From Listeria monocytogenes (GTDB lineage Bacteria > Bacillota > Bacilli > Lactobacillales > Listeriaceae), in contig NZ_CP054041.1 in NCBI RefSeq assembly GCF_013282665.1, positions 558,001-622,000 on the forward strand: a DNA stretch of 64,000 bases, read 5' to 3'. Both the position numbers and the translations under genes were made by a program. The notes beneath the pieces were generated by a model. That model was given only the letters and a program-made list of their open reading frames with translations. It was not told the DNA's origin and searched no databases. Positions 8,118-18,464 of this stretch are shown here, in pieces (position 1 is the first letter of the stretch; the number at the start of each line of letters is the position of its first letter).

Positions 8118-8771
8118 TTAGAAATGTTTTCTAATTTGCTTTAATGCAGGAACGTCAAAGATTACTTTTCCGTACTCAGCTAGCATATAACCAGTTAAAT
8201 TTGACTCTAAACCGTATTCAAGCAAAATACTAACGGCATTGTCAATGTTAGATTCATCATACTTATTCTCAGGAAATTCTACATTCAAATAATACTTTCC
8301 TTGATACGAGTATAGCTTAGTTACTAAATTTTCTAGTCCTGTTGCTCGTGAAAGCGAGATAGCATCTTCAAAATCACGGAACTCTAAAATAAACTCTAGC
8401 GTATCATCTTCTCCAAGTGCTTCTTTCTTCACTGGATTGAAGTTTTCTTCGAGTAGTTTTTCGATTTTTTCTTCTGCAAGCTCATCTGGAGAGCTAAGCG
8501 TGACATCAAATCCGTCTTCGCCTTTTCCACCAATTGTGGCTTTTGTTACAAATACTTCTAAGCCATGTTTTAAGGCTTGCACTTGTATCCAGAGCGGACC
8601 TTCCGGAGAGAACTCTTCTTCATATTTCAGCTCATCCATCATATCCCAGAAAAGTTCTTCACTTTTCTCGCGATCATACCAAACATCTTCTTGGTTAAAA
8701 CCTCGCTCTTCCAAATCCAGATAAGAGATATAAAACTTGATTGTATCTTCATTAATTCGTTCAATTTCCAT
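8118..8771 (-). CDS. mecA: Adaptor protein MecA
   Basis: 217-aa adaptor that recruits substrates to the ClpC AAA+ protease. The N-terminal substrate-binding domain (about 1-80: MEIERINEDTIKFYISYLDL) is followed by an acidic linker and the C-terminal ClpC-binding domain (about 110-217, ending in FDVPALKQIRKHF). A GTG lies two codons upstream, but GGGAG is 9 bp from the ATG at 8771 and only 3 bp from the GTG, so the ATG is preferred; 217 aa matches the length I expect for Listeria. It lies beside coiA, pepF and spxA. In Bacillus, MecA-ClpCP destroys the competence regulator ComK. Confidence 0.95.
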   Translation of the reverse strand: MEIERINEDTIKFYISYLDLEERGFNQEDVWYDREKSEELFWDMMDELKYEEEFSPEGPLWIQVQALKHGLEVFVTKATIGGKGEDGFDVTLSSPDELAEEKIEKLLEENFNPVKKEALGEDDTLEFILEFRDFEDAISLSRATGLENLVTKLYSYQGKYYLNVEFPENKYDESNIDNAVSILLEYGLESNLTGYMLAEYGKVIFDVPALKQIRKHF

Positions 8772-8945
8772 CGTCACACGCTCCCTTCCTTCTTAGTCAT
8801 TGACAATGAAGGGTAAAACTTAATTGGTTAAATTCATTGTAGCTCATATTAGGAAATAGTACCACCATTTTTCCTTCAAAATGCTTGGTGGAATCTTATC
8901 TTAGCTGAAAAGCAGAAAAAATTCAAGAACATTTACTTAAACTAC

Positions 8946-8994
8946 AAAAAAAGTGCCAAGAATCCAATTAAATGGAATCCTTGGCAACCACTTT
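8946..8994 (-). terminator. Terminator of spxA
   Basis: Stem TGCCAAGGATTCCA / TGGATTCTTGGCA with a 6-nt loop, followed on the minus strand by seven T. Begins just after the spxA stop. Confidence 0.88.
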
Positions 8995-9002
8995 TATCAA
9001 TC

Positions 9003-9398
9003 TTAGTTAACCATTTTTTGCGCTTCACGTAGTTGATACGTACGTACACGGCGCGGTAAGAAACGGCGAATTTCATCTTCATTGTACCCAACTTGCAAAC
9101 GTTTTTCATCAATAATGATAGGACGTCTTAATAAGCCAGGATTTTTCTGGATTAATTCAAATAGTTGTTGCAAAGGAAGGCTATCTAAATCCACGTTCAA
9201 TTTTTGGAACGTTTTTGAACGAGTGGAAATAATTTCATCTGTACCATCCTCAGTCATACGAAGAATTTCTTTAATTTCATCCAAACTAAGTGGCTCAGAA
9301 AAAATGTTTCTTTCCTTATAAGGGATATCATGTTCTTCCAACCATGCACGAGCTTTTCGGCAAGATGTGCAACTAGGTGAAGTGTATAACGTTACCAT
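9003..9398 (-). CDS. spxA: Spx-family redox transcriptional regulator
   Basis: 131-aa ArsC-fold protein that binds the RNA polymerase alpha C-terminal domain and activates thiol-stress genes. The redox switch CxxC is present (CTSC at residues 10-13 in [13 protein letters not shown]), and the sequence is close to Bacillus Spx throughout, including [20 protein letters not shown]. The frame extends 19 codons upstream, but the ATG at 9398 gives the universal [10 protein letters not shown] start; AAGGAG is 12 bp away, a slightly long spacing. Upstream lies a sigma-B-type promoter. MecA, encoded next door, is a Clp adaptor, though Spx itself is normally delivered to ClpXP by YjbH. Confidence 0.96.
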   Translation of the reverse strand: MVTLYTSPSCTSCRKARAWLEEHDIPYKERNIFSEPLSLDEIKEILRMTEDGTDEIISTRSKTFQKLNVDLDSLPLQQLFELIQKNPGLLRRPIIIDEKRLQVGYNEDEIRRFLPRRVRTYQLREAQKMVN

Positions 9399-9588
9399 TA
9401 GACATTCACACTCCTTATCGGGTATTGTTTCATTCATATAACGAAATTCTAGCAATATCTCTATTTGGAAAATTCATTAAAGAACTTACACTTCATTATA
9501 CACTAATTTTGTGAAATTCCATATACTATTTTTTAAATTTTTCTTTCCAAATATGTAAAACCATTGTTAGCAAGCCGTTATGTATATG

Positions 9589-9614
9589 ATACCCCTACTA
9601 TAACTTGTTTAAAC
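9589..9614 (-). promoter_or_regulatory. Sigma-B-type promoter of spxA
   Basis: Minus strand GTTT (9614-9611), 16-bp spacer, GGGTAT (9594-9589), matching the Listeria general-stress consensus GTTT-N13-17-GGGWAW. It would give a leader of about 185 nt. Confidence 0.72.
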
Positions 9615-9673
9615 TAAAATCACATGAAAAAAACAGCTTTTTTATGAGAATTTCATGAGAATTTTAATTTTGT

Positions 9674-9712
9674 AAAAAAACATCAATCAAATTTTACTCC
9701 GATTGATGTTTT
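9674..9712 (-). terminator. Terminator of the opp operon
   Basis: Perfect stem AACATCAATC / GATTGATGTT with a 12-nt loop and seven T, starting 4 bp after oppF. Confidence 0.9.
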
Positions 9713-9716
9713 CCTA

Positions 9717-10685
9717 TTATTTCGTAGCAGCTTCAGCAGTTAGCTTAGCATGCTTTTCTTTATACATAACTTCTTCTTCTTCTGAACAATAAACAAAATG
9801 TCCAGGAGCGATTTCGCGCATTTTAATTTCATCGCCATCTTTATAATTATGAGATGTTGGATCATAAGTTTTACGTACACGAGTACGCTCATAATTTGGA
9901 TCTGGCAAAGGAATGGCGGATAAAAGTGATTCTGTATAAGGGTGTAGCGGCGCATGATACAAATCATTGGCTGGCGCTAACTCTACTAATTTACCGAAGT
10001 ACATTACTCCAATACGATCACTAATATATTTAACCATTGATAAATCGTGGGCAATGAATAGATAAGTTAGATTTTTTTCTTTTTGCAATTGACGTAATAA
10101 GTTTACTACTTGCGCTTGGATAGATACATCTAACGCGGAAATAGGCTCATCGGCAATAATAAATTCTGGTTGAACAGCTAGCGCACGAGCGATACCAATA
10201 CGTTGACGTTGACCACCGGAAAACTCATGTGGGTAACGACCAGCATGCTCTTTACTTAATCCAACTGTTTCTAATAAATCGTATACTTGTCTATTCGTTT
10301 CTTCAGGTGTTTTTGCCAGGCCATGAATACGAATACCTTCTGCAATGATATCTTTAACTTTCATACGCGGATTTAAAGACGCATATGGATCTTGGAAAAT
10401 CATTTGCATTTTACGACGGAATTCAAGCATTTCTTTACGACTTTTACGTGCATGCACATTTTTACCGTTATAAATCACTTCTCCACCCGTAGCATCGTAT
10501 AAACGAATGATAGTACGTCCAGTTGTAGATTTACCACAACCAGATTCTCCTACTAAACCAAGTGTTTCACCTTTATAAATATCAAAAGAAATATCATCAA
10601 CCGCACGTACTTCGCTTGCAGTACCTTTGTTGAAGTATTGTTTTAGATTATGAATCTCTAATAATTTTTCTCTTTGTTCAGTCAT
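9717..10685 (-). CDS. oppF: Oligopeptide ABC transporter ATP-binding protein OppF
   Basis: 322-aa ATPase that, with OppD, powers oligopeptide import. Walker A GESGCGKST (about 48-56), signature SGGQRQRIGIARAL (about 157), Walker B FIIADEP and a C-terminal oligopeptide/dipeptide domain (HPYTESLLSAIPLPDP) are all present. Its start overlaps the end of oppD by 4 bp (ATGA), giving translational coupling. Last gene of oppABCDF, directly followed by the operon terminator. Imported peptides supply amino acids and could feed PepF. Confidence 0.97.
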   Translation of the reverse strand: MTEQREKLLEIHNLKQYFNKGTASEVRAVDDISFDIYKGETLGLVGESGCGKSTTGRTIIRLYDATGGEVIYNGKNVHARKSRKEMLEFRRKMQMIFQDPYASLNPRMKVKDIIAEGIRIHGLAKTPEETNRQVYDLLETVGLSKEHAGRYPHEFSGGQRQRIGIARALAVQPEFIIADEPISALDVSIQAQVVNLLRQLQKEKNLTYLFIAHDLSMVKYISDRIGVMYFGKLVELAPANDLYHAPLHPYTESLLSAIPLPDPNYERTRVRKTYDPTSHNYKDGDEIKMREIAPGHFVYCSEEEEVMYKEKHAKLTAEAATK

Positions 10686-11758
10686 TCTACTTCTACCCCT
10701 TTCGCATGGACAGCTTGCATGCCAGGATGAAGTGCCGCAAACTGTTCTTGGCGGCGTAATACAGCATCAGGTGGCGTTACTTCTGGTGCATCAGGATGAA
10801 GCAACCATGTAGCCGCATAATGTGTATCAGACACCTTAAATAGTGGTGGCTCTTCTTCAAGGTCAATTTGCATTGCGTATTTATTACGCGCAGCAAATGC
10901 GTCCCCTTTCGGAGGATGAAGTAAATCAGGTGGCGTACCAGGAATAACAAATAATTCTTCATCATCTGTATCCAAAGTAGGCATAGAGCTAATTAGTCCC
11001 CATGTATAAGGGTGTTGTGGATTATAGAAAATTTCATCAACTGTTCCGATTTCAACAATTTTACCACCGTACATAACAGCTACACGGTCTGCAACGTTTG
11101 CTACAACACCAAGGTCATGGGTAATAAAGATAATCGATGTATCAATTTTTTTCTGTAAATCCTTCATTAAATCTAAAATTTGTGCTTGGATAGTTACATC
11201 TAGCGCTGTTGTTGGCTCATCTGCAATAAGAATTTGTGGGTTACATGCCAGTGAAATCGCAATAACAACCCGTTGACGCATCCCGCCAGAAAATTGGTGA
11301 GGATATTGTTTAATTCTTTCTTCTGCATTGGCAATACCAACTAATTGAAGTAAACGAAGCGCTGTTTTATGTGCTTCATGTTTACTGATTTTTTGGTGCT
11401 TAATAAGTGGTTCAGAAATTTGTTTACCAATTGTCATCGTAGGATTTAATGATGTCATTGGATCTTGGAAAATCATAGCTATATCTTTCCCACGAATTTT
11501 TTGCATTTGTTTTTCGTGAGCTTTAGCGATATCCATTCCGTTAAATAAAATTTGGCCACTTTTAATTTCCGAGTTACCTTCTGGGAGTAAACGCATAATC
11601 GATTTTGTCGTTACTGATTTACCAGAACCAGATTCGCCAACAATCGCTAATGTTTCCCCTTTATATAAGTCAAAATTAACCCCACGAATTGCCTTTACTT
11701 CACCGGCATATGTGTGGAATGAAATATTTAAATCTTTAACTTCTAATAGCTTTTCCAT
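10682..11758 (-). CDS. oppD: Oligopeptide ABC transporter ATP-binding protein OppD
   Basis: 358-aa ATPase partner of OppF. Walker A GESGSGKSVTTK (about 36-47), Q-loop MIFQDPMTSLNP, signature SGGMRQRVVIAISLA, Walker B ILIADEPTTALD and the C-terminal oligopeptide domain (HPYTWGLISSMP). It lies 17 bp after oppC and overlaps oppF by 4 bp. All catalytic elements look intact. Confidence 0.97.
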   Translation of the reverse strand: MEKLLEVKDLNISFHTYAGEVKAIRGVNFDLYKGETLAIVGESGSGKSVTTKSIMRLLPEGNSEIKSGQILFNGMDIAKAHEKQMQKIRGKDIAMIFQDPMTSLNPTMTIGKQISEPLIKHQKISKHEAHKTALRLLQLVGIANAEERIKQYPHQFSGGMRQRVVIAISLACNPQILIADEPTTALDVTIQAQILDLMKDLQKKIDTSIIFITHDLGVVANVADRVAVMYGGKIVEIGTVDEIFYNPQHPYTWGLISSMPTLDTDDEELFVIPGTPPDLLHPPKGDAFAARNKYAMQIDLEEEPPLFKVSDTHYAATWLLHPDAPEVTPPDAVLRRQEQFAALHPGMQAVHAKGVEVE

Positions 11759-11775
11759 TTTTCCTCACCTCTCTT

Positions 11776-12810
11776 TTAATCGCGCATTTTAGGATCAAAG
11801 GCATCACGCAAGCCATCTGCAATTAAGTTAAATGCAATCATGATGATACAAAGTACAATACATGGATAAAGAATCATATACGGTAATACTTGTAATGTTT
11901 TATATCCATCATTTACCAAGACACCAAGAGATGCTGCTGGCGCTGGAAGACCAAGCCCAATAAAGCTTAAGAAGGCTTCAAAGAAAATCGCACTAGGAAT
12001 ACTAAACATGATGTTAATGATAATAACACCTGAAATATTTGGGATTAAATGTTTAATTAAAATTTTTGGTGTTGATTCACCGAGTGTCATAGAAGCCATA
12101 ACAAATTCTTGGTTTTTAAGTTTTAGTACCTGTCCTCTGACTACCCGAGCCATCGTTATCCAACTGGTCATTGCTATAGCTATAATAATAGAAACCATAC
12201 CTGAATCTAATACTAACATCATAAGAATAACAACTACTAAATTGGGAATTGCACCTATTACTTCCAATATACGTTGCATAAAGTTATCTACGCGACCTCC
12301 AGCATAACCAGAAATCAAACCATAAGCAACTCCTATAACAAGGTCACAAAGTGCTGCTACAACAGCAATAATAAGAGATACACGTGTCCCTGCCCAAATA
12401 CGAGCAAATTGATCACGTCCAAGCGTATCACTACCTAACCAGTAGTAAGTACCCTCTTTAATATTATTTTGTTTATAAATATCAACGTCTTCTCCACCAA
12501 TAGATTGGTGACCGTTCCAGAAAGGCATATTTTCAAATCCTTGAACTTTTGGAGGAAGACTCGCATTTTCAGTAATTTGTCTATTAATATCATGTTTTGG
12601 TCCTAAATTTTGTGATAAATAAGGCCCAACAATTGCCATGATAATAACAAGGGCTAATACAATTAGAGAAACTAAAGCCGCTTTATTTTTACGAATACGA
12701 AGCCAAGAATCTTGCATAAATGTTAAACTTGGACGACTGATTTTCTCTGCTTCCGCATCCAGAATGTGCGCTGGCTGAAATCTTTCTTTTGCAATTTTGT
12801 GTTCTGCCAT
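11776..12810 (-). CDS. oppC: Oligopeptide ABC transporter permease OppC
   Basis: 344-aa inner-membrane permease. One N-terminal membrane helix (about 43-68), a long extracytoplasmic loop, then about five more helices; the cytoplasmic EAA-type loop that contacts the ATPases is visible as QEFVMASMTLGESTPKILIK. Its ATG shares its first base position with the last base of the oppB stop codon (1-bp overlap), so it is coupled to oppB. Confidence 0.96.
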   Translation of the reverse strand: MAEHKIAKERFQPAHILDAEAEKISRPSLTFMQDSWLRIRKNKAALVSLIVLALVIIMAIVGPYLSQNLGPKHDINRQITENASLPPKVQGFENMPFWNGHQSIGGEDVDIYKQNNIKEGTYYWLGSDTLGRDQFARIWAGTRVSLIIAVVAALCDLVIGVAYGLISGYAGGRVDNFMQRILEVIGAIPNLVVVILMMLVLDSGMVSIIIAIAMTSWITMARVVRGQVLKLKNQEFVMASMTLGESTPKILIKHLIPNISGVIIINIMFSIPSAIFFEAFLSFIGLGLPAPAASLGVLVNDGYKTLQVLPYMILYPCIVLCIIMIAFNLIADGLRDAFDPKMRD

Positions 12811-13739
12811 TATTTTCTACCTCCAGACACACGGATTCGAGGATCAATCAATCCGTAAAGAATATCCACTACCAAGATAACAAATACTAGCATAGCAGCA
12901 AATAGAAGAGTAGTTCCCATAATAACTGGATAATCATTTGTTTGAATAGAGGAAACGAATTGACTACCAATACCAGGAATACTATAAATATTTTCAATAA
13001 CTAGGGAACCAGTCATCAGTGCAACCGATAATGGTCCTAAAACTGTAATTAAAGGAATAAGTGCATTACGAATCGCATGTTTAACTGCTACTTCCGTTCT
13101 ACTATTCCCTTTTGCTTTAGCAAGTAGAACATAATCAGACGCAAAAACATCAATTAACTCTGTTCTCATGAAACGAGCTGCAGTTGCAAGTGGGAACATC
13201 GCAAGTGCGAATGCTGGCAGAATAGTTTCTGCAAACGTCCCCCAACCTGCTACTGGAAAAATTTGAAGTTTTGCTCCAAGCCAGTATTGTAAAACAGTCG
13301 CAAATACGAACGATGGAACTGACTTACCTAATATTGCTATAAATGTACTCGTATAATCCGGCCACTTGTTTTGATACATGGCCGCTACTACCCCAAGTAA
13401 GATACCAAATATAATACCAAAAACCATTGCCTCAAGTGCTAATTGGACAGATGGGCCAATCAGTGCACCTAAAATCTCAGACACTGGTCTATTATCAAGT
13501 TGGAAGGAAACACCTAAGTCACCTTTTACCAAGCCTGTCATATAATTAAAGTATTGGACTGGAATTGAATCATTTAGTCCATATTTTTCATTCATCATGT
13601 GAATTTGTTCGTCAGATAGTTTCTCCTGATTACGGTAAGGCGTACCAGGTAAGAATTTCATAAGAACAAACGTAACCGAAGCAATGATGAATAACGTTAT
13701 AAGCATATATAATACTCTTTTTAACGTATATTTAACCAT
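12810..13739 (-). CDS. oppB: Oligopeptide ABC transporter permease OppB
   Basis: 309-aa permease with six predicted membrane helices and the EAA loop DYVLLAKAKGNSRTEVAVKH (about residues 198-217). It pairs with OppC to form the membrane channel. It is separated from oppA by 278 bp containing a strong hairpin, so oppBCDF are probably expressed at lower level than the binding protein. Confidence 0.96.
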   Translation of the reverse strand: MVKYTLKRVLYMLITLFIIASVTFVLMKFLPGTPYRNQEKLSDEQIHMMNEKYGLNDSIPVQYFNYMTGLVKGDLGVSFQLDNRPVSEILGALIGPSVQLALEAMVFGIIFGILLGVVAAMYQNKWPDYTSTFIAILGKSVPSFVFATVLQYWLGAKLQIFPVAGWGTFAETILPAFALAMFPLATAARFMRTELIDVFASDYVLLAKAKGNSRTEVAVKHAIRNALIPLITVLGPLSVALMTGSLVIENIYSIPGIGSQFVSSIQTNDYPVIMGTTLLFAAMLVFVILVVDILYGLIDPRIRVSGGRK

Positions 13740-13956
13740 CTATCTCTACACCTCCCAGTTTTAATTAATATATAAAAAAAGTTATTCCTAACCAAATTCG
13801 CAAGTTTAGTGAGCCTTTTTCTACATTTCTAAACTTTTATTGCATTAGTGCAAATTAGTTAGGAAAAAAACTTCATTTTTCGAATGTTAGGTTTCTAGAA
13901 GACTAGAAAAGGATACTTTAATTTTTAATTATAACACATGAAAATCATCAGCAAAA

Positions 13957-13987
13957 GGAGAGAGCATATCGAAATATACTCTCTCTT
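13957..13987 (-). terminator. Hairpin after oppA (attenuating terminator)
   Basis: Minus-strand stem GAGAGAGTATAT / ATATGCTCTCTC with a TTCG tetraloop, followed by CTTTTG. The downstream T-run is short, which fits partial read-through into oppBCDF. The remaining 200 bp up to oppB are AT-rich with no recognisable element. Confidence 0.75.
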
Positions 13988-14017
13988 TCCGTCAAGCATT
14001 TCTTAAAGACTAATATT

Positions 14018-15694
14018 TTATTTAGTCAAGTATGTTTCTTTGTAAGTGTAATCTGGACCAAATGGATTTTTTTGCAAGTTTTTAATGTAGTCTTTTTGTA
14101 GGTATGCAGTAGAACGTTGATAAAGTGGTTGAATAGCTACATCATCCGTAAGAAGGATTTTTTCTGCTTTAACCATTTCATCCCAACGTTTTTGATCGTC
14201 AGCTGCATAAGTTACAGAAGCATCATTTAAAATCTTGTCGTAGTCTTTGTTAGAATAACTCATTCTGTTTTGTGCACCATCAGTTACGAATAGATCTAGG
14301 AAAGTGGATGGATCTTGATAGTCAGGACCCCAGCCGCTCATAGAGAAATCGTAATCTTGGTTTTGGTCATTTTGTAAACGAACTTTAAATGGTACGTTTT
14401 TAAGTTTAACAGTAAGACCGTCTAAGTTCTTTTGTAGTTGGTCTTGAATGAATTCAGAAGATTTTCTCGCATTTTCAGTGTCATCACTAGTGAATTCAAC
14501 TGTAATTTCGGAAACTCCTAGTTCTTTCAATCCAGCTTTCCATGCTTTTTGAGCTTCTTTTACATCATATTCTAAATGTTTACCAGATTCTTTTGTATAA
14601 TCTTCTTTGTTACCTGGGTCAAAAGTGAAACCTTCTGGTACAAGGTTGTTTGCAGGTTTAGATCCATTTTTAAGAACTGTATCAGTATACGATTGTTTGT
14701 CAATCGCAAGAGCTATAGCTTTACGGATATTTTTGTTAGCAAATACTGTGTCTTTGCCAGCACGTTTTTGGTTAAATTTAATGTAGAAAGTAGAAGAATC
14801 ATTCACTGTTACATAGTCTTTATTGTTTTTGTTTTGAGCAGCATAGTCTGCACTCAATACAGTACGGTCAACTTTGTCAGTGTTGTATAAGTTAAGTCCA
14901 GTACCGGAGTCTTGAACAACTTGTACGTTGATTTGTTTCAACTTAACTTTATCTTTATCCCAATATTTATCATTTTTTACGTAAGTCCATTTTTTGTTTG
15001 TTCCAGTCCAGTCTTTCAACTCGAAAGGTCCATTGAATAACATGTTGTCACTATTTTGTGCATATTTTTCGCCTTTTTCCGTAACGAATTTTTCGTTAAG
15101 TGGGAAGAAAGTCGGGAATGCGAATAGTGAGTTAATGTAAGCAGTTGGTTTAGATAGAGTAACTTCTAAAGTATAATCATCTACTGCTTTAATTCCTAAT
15201 TCTTCAGGTTTTTTCTTGCCAGCTACGATATCTCCACCGTTTTTGATTGCATCAAATAGGTAAGAATATGTTGCAGCAGTATTAGGGTCAACTGCACGAC
15301 GCCATGAGTAAACATAGTCATTTGCAGTTACAGGGTCTCCGTTTGACCATTTTGCATCTTCACGAAGTTTGATTGTATAAACTGTTTTGTCATCGCTAAT
15401 TTTTGGCTCTTCAGCAGCACCGGCAATGGCAGGAATACCATCTTTGTCAAGCGCATATAGACCTTCGTTTGTTTGGTTTACAACGTTCAAACCAACTTGG
15501 TCATCCGCTTTTGTGCTGTCTGCAGAAGGAATTAGTGCGCTTTCTGTCAAGTTAAGTACTTGCTCTCCTGAAGCTTTTCCTGAATCTGAGCCTTTTTTGT
15601 CGGACTTGGAATCTGATCCGCCTCCGCATGCTACCAAGACTAAGCTTAGTAATAGTGTTAATCCAAGTGTAAGAAATAATTTAGATTTTTTCAC
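14018..15694 (-). CDS. oppA: Oligopeptide-binding lipoprotein OppA
   Basis: 558-aa extracellular substrate-binding protein of the SBP_bac_5 family. Lipoprotein signal with lipobox LVAC (Cys about residue 23) followed by a Gly/Ser-rich linker, then the large two-lobed peptide-binding domain containing TVYTIKLREDAKWSNGDPVT and YSWRRAVDP, typical of OppA. The start is a GTG with AGGGAGG 8 bp upstream. It heads the operon behind a sigma-A promoter. In L. monocytogenes OppA mediates uptake of peptides of up to about eight residues; that is from the literature on the homologue. Confidence 0.97.
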   Translation of the reverse strand: MKKSKLFLTLGLTLLLSLVLVACGGGSDSKSDKKGSDSGKASGEQVLNLTESALIPSADSTKADDQVGLNVVNQTNEGLYALDKDGIPAIAGAAEEPKISDDKTVYTIKLREDAKWSNGDPVTANDYVYSWRRAVDPNTAATYSYLFDAIKNGGDIVAGKKKPEELGIKAVDDYTLEVTLSKPTAYINSLFAFPTFFPLNEKFVTEKGEKYAQNSDNMLFNGPFELKDWTGTNKKWTYVKNDKYWDKDKVKLKQINVQVVQDSGTGLNLYNTDKVDRTVLSADYAAQNKNNKDYVTVNDSSTFYIKFNQKRAGKDTVFANKNIRKAIALAIDKQSYTDTVLKNGSKPANNLVPEGFTFDPGNKEDYTKESGKHLEYDVKEAQKAWKAGLKELGVSEITVEFTSDDTENARKSSEFIQDQLQKNLDGLTVKLKNVPFKVRLQNDQNQDYDFSMSGWGPDYQDPSTFLDLFVTDGAQNRMSYSNKDYDKILNDASVTYAADDQKRWDEMVKAEKILLTDDVAIQPLYQRSTAYLQKDYIKNLQKNPFGPDYTYKETYLTK

Positions 15695-15742
15695 TAAGTA
15701 GACCTCCCTTTTTTATTTTTCTGAAAAATTGTTTCGATACCT

Positions 15743-15772
15743 ATTATACTCTAAGAATTCTGGCTTTGTAAA
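15743..15772 (-). promoter_or_regulatory. Promoter of the opp operon
   Basis: Minus strand TTTACA (15772-15767), 18-bp spacer, TATAAT (15748-15743), about 50 bp before the oppA start codon. Confidence 0.7.
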
Positions 15773-16316
15773 TTATTTTTACAAGATAAATGAAAACAAG
15801 GATGAAAGATACAAGTTATTAAAATATTAAGGCAAAATTGAAATTGCGCGAAAACTCTGAACAGAAAGTGTTACGCAATCCTCTATTTTGCAATAAATCG
15901 AATTAATTATGTATACTTTGCTAAACCTTTTGATTAAGTTTTCAGAAAACATAACCATTTAAATTGATAAATTTACGATGAACTTTGCCAATTAAGTTAT
16001 AACTGGAAGAAGCTATCTTTTTGTATAAGAGAAAATATCGAACCCCTTTAAAATTTAAAGGATTATTATATTTATATACTTTTTTTGGGCTGTTGTCTAG
16101 ATAAAAATATCAAAAATTTAATTAAATTTTGTAATAAATTCGAAAAACGTTGATATAAAGCGATTTTTCTGTTAATAATCTGTAAAGACAGTTGGAAGGT
16201 TATTTTACTAAAAACGGACAAATTTCTAACATTAAATGATAGCTTCCTTCTATCATATAGTCTTTCTATCCAAATTGTGATAGAGTGAATTATGAATTTT
16301 AATTAGAGGTGAAGAA
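15773..16316. other. AT-rich intergenic region upstream of oppA
   Basis: About 540 bp of AT-rich DNA without a credible ORF. Visible features are a perfect palindromic stretch CCTTTAAAATTTAAAGG (16055-16071), an ATTGCG..CGCAAT pair (15843-15879), and ATGATAG..CTATCAT (16236-16256) just upstream of the 114-aa gene. These may be operators for oppA or its divergent neighbour, or mRNA folds; I cannot assign a regulator. Confidence 0.5.
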
Positions 16317-16661
16317 ATGTTTTTACGAATTACTATTTATACACTTATTCAAGAAGCAATTATTTTTGGGATTTTACTTTTCGGCAAAAATAACGGTGTT
16401 GGTTTAAGCAACTACGTGGATATTTCTTTTATGGTAGCACTTATTGCGCTATTGATTGGATTGTTTGTTTATATTATGAGAAGCGGATTTTTAGACCGGG
16501 TTCATAATGGGTTCCGAAATATTTCTCGTAAAATTAAACGAGAAGAGGAAAATGAGTTCTCAGATATGCTGTTATCTGAATTAGTCGGCCTTCAATACGC
16601 TGGAATTTTGTTTAGCTCCCTTCTTGTTATGCTCTCTAGTATTCTATGCATGTTTTTGTGA
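16317..16661 (+). CDS. Small membrane protein, DUF3899-like
   Basis: 114 aa with three hydrophobic segments (about 5-22, 35-56 and 92-114) and a positively charged cytoplasmic stretch between the second and third (RNISRKIKREEENEF). AGAGGTGA stands before the ATG. The layout and position next to trpS resemble DUF3899 proteins of Bacillales; I do not know its function. The trpS promoter begins at the base right after its stop codon. Confidence 0.75.
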   Translation: MFLRITIYTLIQEAIIFGILLFGKNNGVGLSNYVDISFMVALIALLIGLFVYIMRSGFLDRVHNGFRNISRKIKREEENEFSDMLLSELVGLQYAGILFSSLLVMLSSILCMFL

Positions 16662-16691
16662 TTGACAAGCCGATTTGTAAACTGATAGAAT
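16662..16691 (+). promoter_or_regulatory. Promoter of trpS
   Basis: TTGACA (16662-16667), 18-bp spacer, TAGAAT (16686-16691). Transcription should start near 16698 and enter the T-box leader. Confidence 0.85.
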
Positions 16692-16697
16692 AAAAGT

Positions 16698-17991
<1,294 letters not shown>

Positions 17992-17997
17992 TATAGG

Positions 17998-18036
17998 AAA
18001 AGCCGATGACTTATTCAATCTAAGTCATCGGCTTTT
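17998..18036. terminator. Bidirectional terminator between trpS and ohrA
   Basis: AAAAGCCGATGACTTA / TAAGTCATCGGCTTTTT, flanked by A and T runs, shared by the two convergent genes. Confidence 0.9.
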
Positions 18037-18047
18037 TCATTTAATTA

Positions 18048-18464
18048 TTAACCTACTTTAATTTCTACATCGATGTTACCGCGAGTTGCTTTAGAATAAG
18101 GGCATACTTCATGTGCTTTTTTAAGAAGTGCTTCTGTTTTTTCTTTATCTTGGCCTTCGATAGTTCCTTCTAAAACGACACCAATTTTAAATCCGTTGTC
18201 TTCTGGGTCACTATATAAGCTGACAGTTGCTGTTACTGTGCTTTTTGCTTCAATTCCAGCTTTTCCTAGAACTAATTCTAATGCGCTATTGAAACAAGCT
18301 CCGTACCCAGCAGCAAATAGTTGTTCTGGGTTTGTTCCGCCACCACCATCTCCACCAAGCTCTGTTGGCGCAGAGATATCAAAGTAAAATACGTTATCCG
18401 GTGAATGAACTTCGCCACTTCTTCCACCTGTGTTAATGACTGTTGTTTCATACAATTTTTTCAT
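18048..18464 (-). CDS. ohrA: Organic hydroperoxide resistance protein (Ohr/OsmC family)
   Basis: 138-aa thiol peroxidase that reduces organic hydroperoxides. Both redox cysteines are present in family context: GYGACFNSAL (about residue 56) and EVCPYSKATRGN (about 120). Length and the GGDGGGGTNPEQLFAAGY loop are typical of Ohr rather than OsmC. It overlaps ohrR by 17 bp, so it is co-transcribed with its own regulator. Confidence 0.94.
   Translation of the reverse strand: MKKLYETTVINTGGRSGEVHSPDNVFYFDISAPTELGGDGGGGTNPEQLFAAGYGACFNSALELVLGKAGIEAKSTVTATVSLYSDPEDNGFKIGVVLEGTIEGQDKEKTEALLKKAHEVCPYSKATRGNIDVEIKVG

Larger units (their letters stand above)
9399..9716. other. Intergenic region between oppF and spxA
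   Basis: About 318 bp without a gene. It holds the opp terminator (9674-9712), the sigma-B-type promoter for spxA (9589-9614), and a TATAAT (about 9495-9500) preceded by no clear -35 that may be a sigma-A start for spxA. Nothing else is visible. Confidence 0.6.

Noticed and set aside
9003..9398. Arsenate reductase annotation for the ArsC-fold protein
   Set aside because: CxxC at residues 10-13 and near-identity to Spx over the whole length make it a transcription regulator.
14576..14890. Plus-strand 104-codon frame inside oppA
   Set aside because: Antisense shadow of oppA; composition is the complement of a well-supported coding frame and there is no RBS.
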